Shown here piece by piece: positions 63,410 through 64,000 of a DNA stretch of 64,000 nucleotides. Source of the DNA: Streptomyces sulfonofaciens. Lineage in GTDB: Bacteria; Actinomycetota; Actinomycetes; Streptomycetales; Streptomycetaceae. The stretch covers positions 186,001 through 250,000 of the forward strand of contig NZ_BNCD01000006.1 of the NCBI RefSeq assembly GCF_014656295.1. Reading direction: 5' to 3'. The notes beneath the pieces are model-generated. The model did not search any database. It was not told where the DNA came from and worked only from the letters and a program-made list of their open reading frames with translations. The position numbers and the translations under genes were made by a program. Every line of letters starts with the position of its first letter. Position 1 is the stretch's first letter.

Positions 63410-63425
63410 GTCACAGGCCTGTCAC
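63410..63425. promoter_or_regulatory. AfsQ1 binding site
   Basis: GTCAC-AGGCCT-GTCAC matches the known AfsQ1 consensus GTnAC-N6-GTnAC exactly. It lies in the sigQ-afsQ1 intergenic region, 81 bp before the sigQ start, where AfsQ1 is known to activate sigQ in S. coelicolor. Confidence 0.9.
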
Positions 63426-63465
63426 AGCGCAGGGTGGGAACCGGAGCACGCGGCGCGGACCCGGT

Positions 63466-63590
63466 AGTGCGGGAGGGGAGGGAGAGAAAGGGAGAGAAGA
63501 AGAGGAAGAAGGAGGACGAGGGGACGGGGAACGACGGGGGAAGGACGAAGAAGGACGGGGAGAAGGACGGGGAGGAGGATATGGAGTGAC
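63466..63590 (+). repeat. 120-bp nearly all-purine tract
   Basis: From about 63466 to 63590 the + strand is almost only G and A (GGGAGGGGAGGGAGAGAAAG and similar), broken by a few C and T. Such a strand asymmetry is rare in this GC-rich genome and could form triplex or quadruplex structures. It lies between the AfsQ1 site and the afsQ1 start (63330-63779 gap). Frames through it are low-complexity and are not called as genes. Confidence 0.85.
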
Positions 63591-63779
63591 AAGAACACCC
63601 GTCGGCCGACCAATCGAACAATCAGGACCAAAGGGATATAGGGCTGCGGGAAGCGGGCCGGGCACGAGGCCGGGACGAAGGGCCCCCCGGTCGCATCGTG
63701 GCAGGTGAGGGGCCTGCCACGTGTGGGTCGGGTGTGGGAGCGCTACAACGGTCGAAACCCCACCGCCCCATAGGCCAGA

Positions 63780-64000
63780 ATGACATCTGTGCCTTCCCTG
63801 TTGCTGATCGAAGACGACGACGCCATCCGCACGGCCCTGGAGCTGTCGCTGACGCGCCAGGGGCATCGTGTGGCCACCGCCGCCACCGGCGAGGACGGTC
63901 TGAAGCTGCTGCGCGAGCAGCGGCCGGATCTGATCGTTCTGGACGTGATGCTGCCCGGGATCGACGGATTCGAGGTGTGCCGTCGCATCCGGCGCACCGA
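63780..64000 (+). CDS. afsQ1: Response regulator AfsQ1 (5' part, cut by window end)
   Basis: ATG 63780 (MTSVPSLLLIEDDDAIRTALELSL) is one possible start; GTG 63789 (VPSLLLIEDDD) would match the known AfsQ1 N-terminus better. The receiver domain is visible: acidic EDDD near the start and the phosphoacceptor Asp in DLIVLDVMLPGIDGFEVCRRIRR. The rest of the protein lies outside the window. AfsQ1 with AfsQ2 responds to nitrogen/glutamate signals and controls antibiotic genes and sigQ, which is divergent from it here. Confidence 0.92.
   Translation, partial: MTSVPSLLLIEDDDAIRTALELSLTRQGHRVATAATGEDGLKLLREQRPDLIVLDVMLPGIDGFEVCRRIRRT

Noticed and set aside
62850..63467. Plus-strand frame opposite sigQ
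   Set aside because: It is antisense to the sigma-factor motifs and has no recognisable domain.

Overview
The window is chromosomal DNA from a Streptomyces (or very close actinomycete). GC is very high, GTG starts are common, and the gene order from the msrA gene near the left end to sigQ/afsQ1 at the right end matches, in reverse, the S. coelicolor core segment running from about SCO4956 down to SCO4907. I infer that synteny from recognising the proteins; no search was run.

Layout. (1) 1-16.5 kb: the 3' end of msrA is the integration site of a ~15.4 kb actinomycete integrative and conjugative element (AICE). The element carries a large serine integrase next to attR, a RepSA-type replication initiator with an apparent N-terminal frameshift, a TraSA-like FtsK translocase, a GntR/KorSA-type repressor, small transfer/regulatory proteins and a 172-bp imperfect palindrome. 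Its cargo is an Abi-like gene, a nuclease plus HerA ATPase pair that looks like an antiphage module, a kinase-fold (APH) gene and a Xre-TPR regulator. The left end of the element carries its own version of the msrA tail plus ~450 bp of downstream sequence, so MsrA is rebuilt with a 12-residue insertion and a diverged direct repeat flanks the element. (2) 17-30 kb: accessory genes. These are a fulvocin C-like eight-cysteine bacteriocin precursor, an MFS exporter, a CebR-box-controlled lytic polysaccharide monooxygenase, a phosphorothioate-dependent type IV restriction enzyme, a P450 remnant, a serine hydrolase, a second MsrA, clpP3-clpP4 with popR, and a TetR-glyoxalase pair. (3) 30-64 kb: the conserved core. 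It holds an L,D-transpeptidase lipoprotein, a sortase substrate, hutH, a diguanylate cyclase, an enoyl-CoA hydratase, adenylate cyclase, biotin ligase, acyl-CoA carboxylase beta/epsilon/alpha subunits interleaved with mmpB-like and maf genes, nucleoside catabolism genes (purine nucleoside phosphorylase, phosphosugar mutase, deoC, two ALDH-fold proteins, uridine kinase-like), a DeoR regulator, a quinone reductase, sigQ and the start of afsQ1.

How the genes work together. birA, the carboxylase beta and epsilon genes and the alpha gene lie within about 7 kb and supply biotinylation plus subunits of one acyl-CoA carboxylase. The phosphorylase, phosphosugar mutase, deoC and ALDH genes form a deoxynucleoside-to-acetyl-CoA route, and the phosphorylase and deoC genes share a CTACGCG-type palindrome. 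sigQ and afsQ1 diverge around a perfect GTCAC-N6-GTCAC AfsQ1 site. Many intergenic regions carry short GC-rich tandem repeats.
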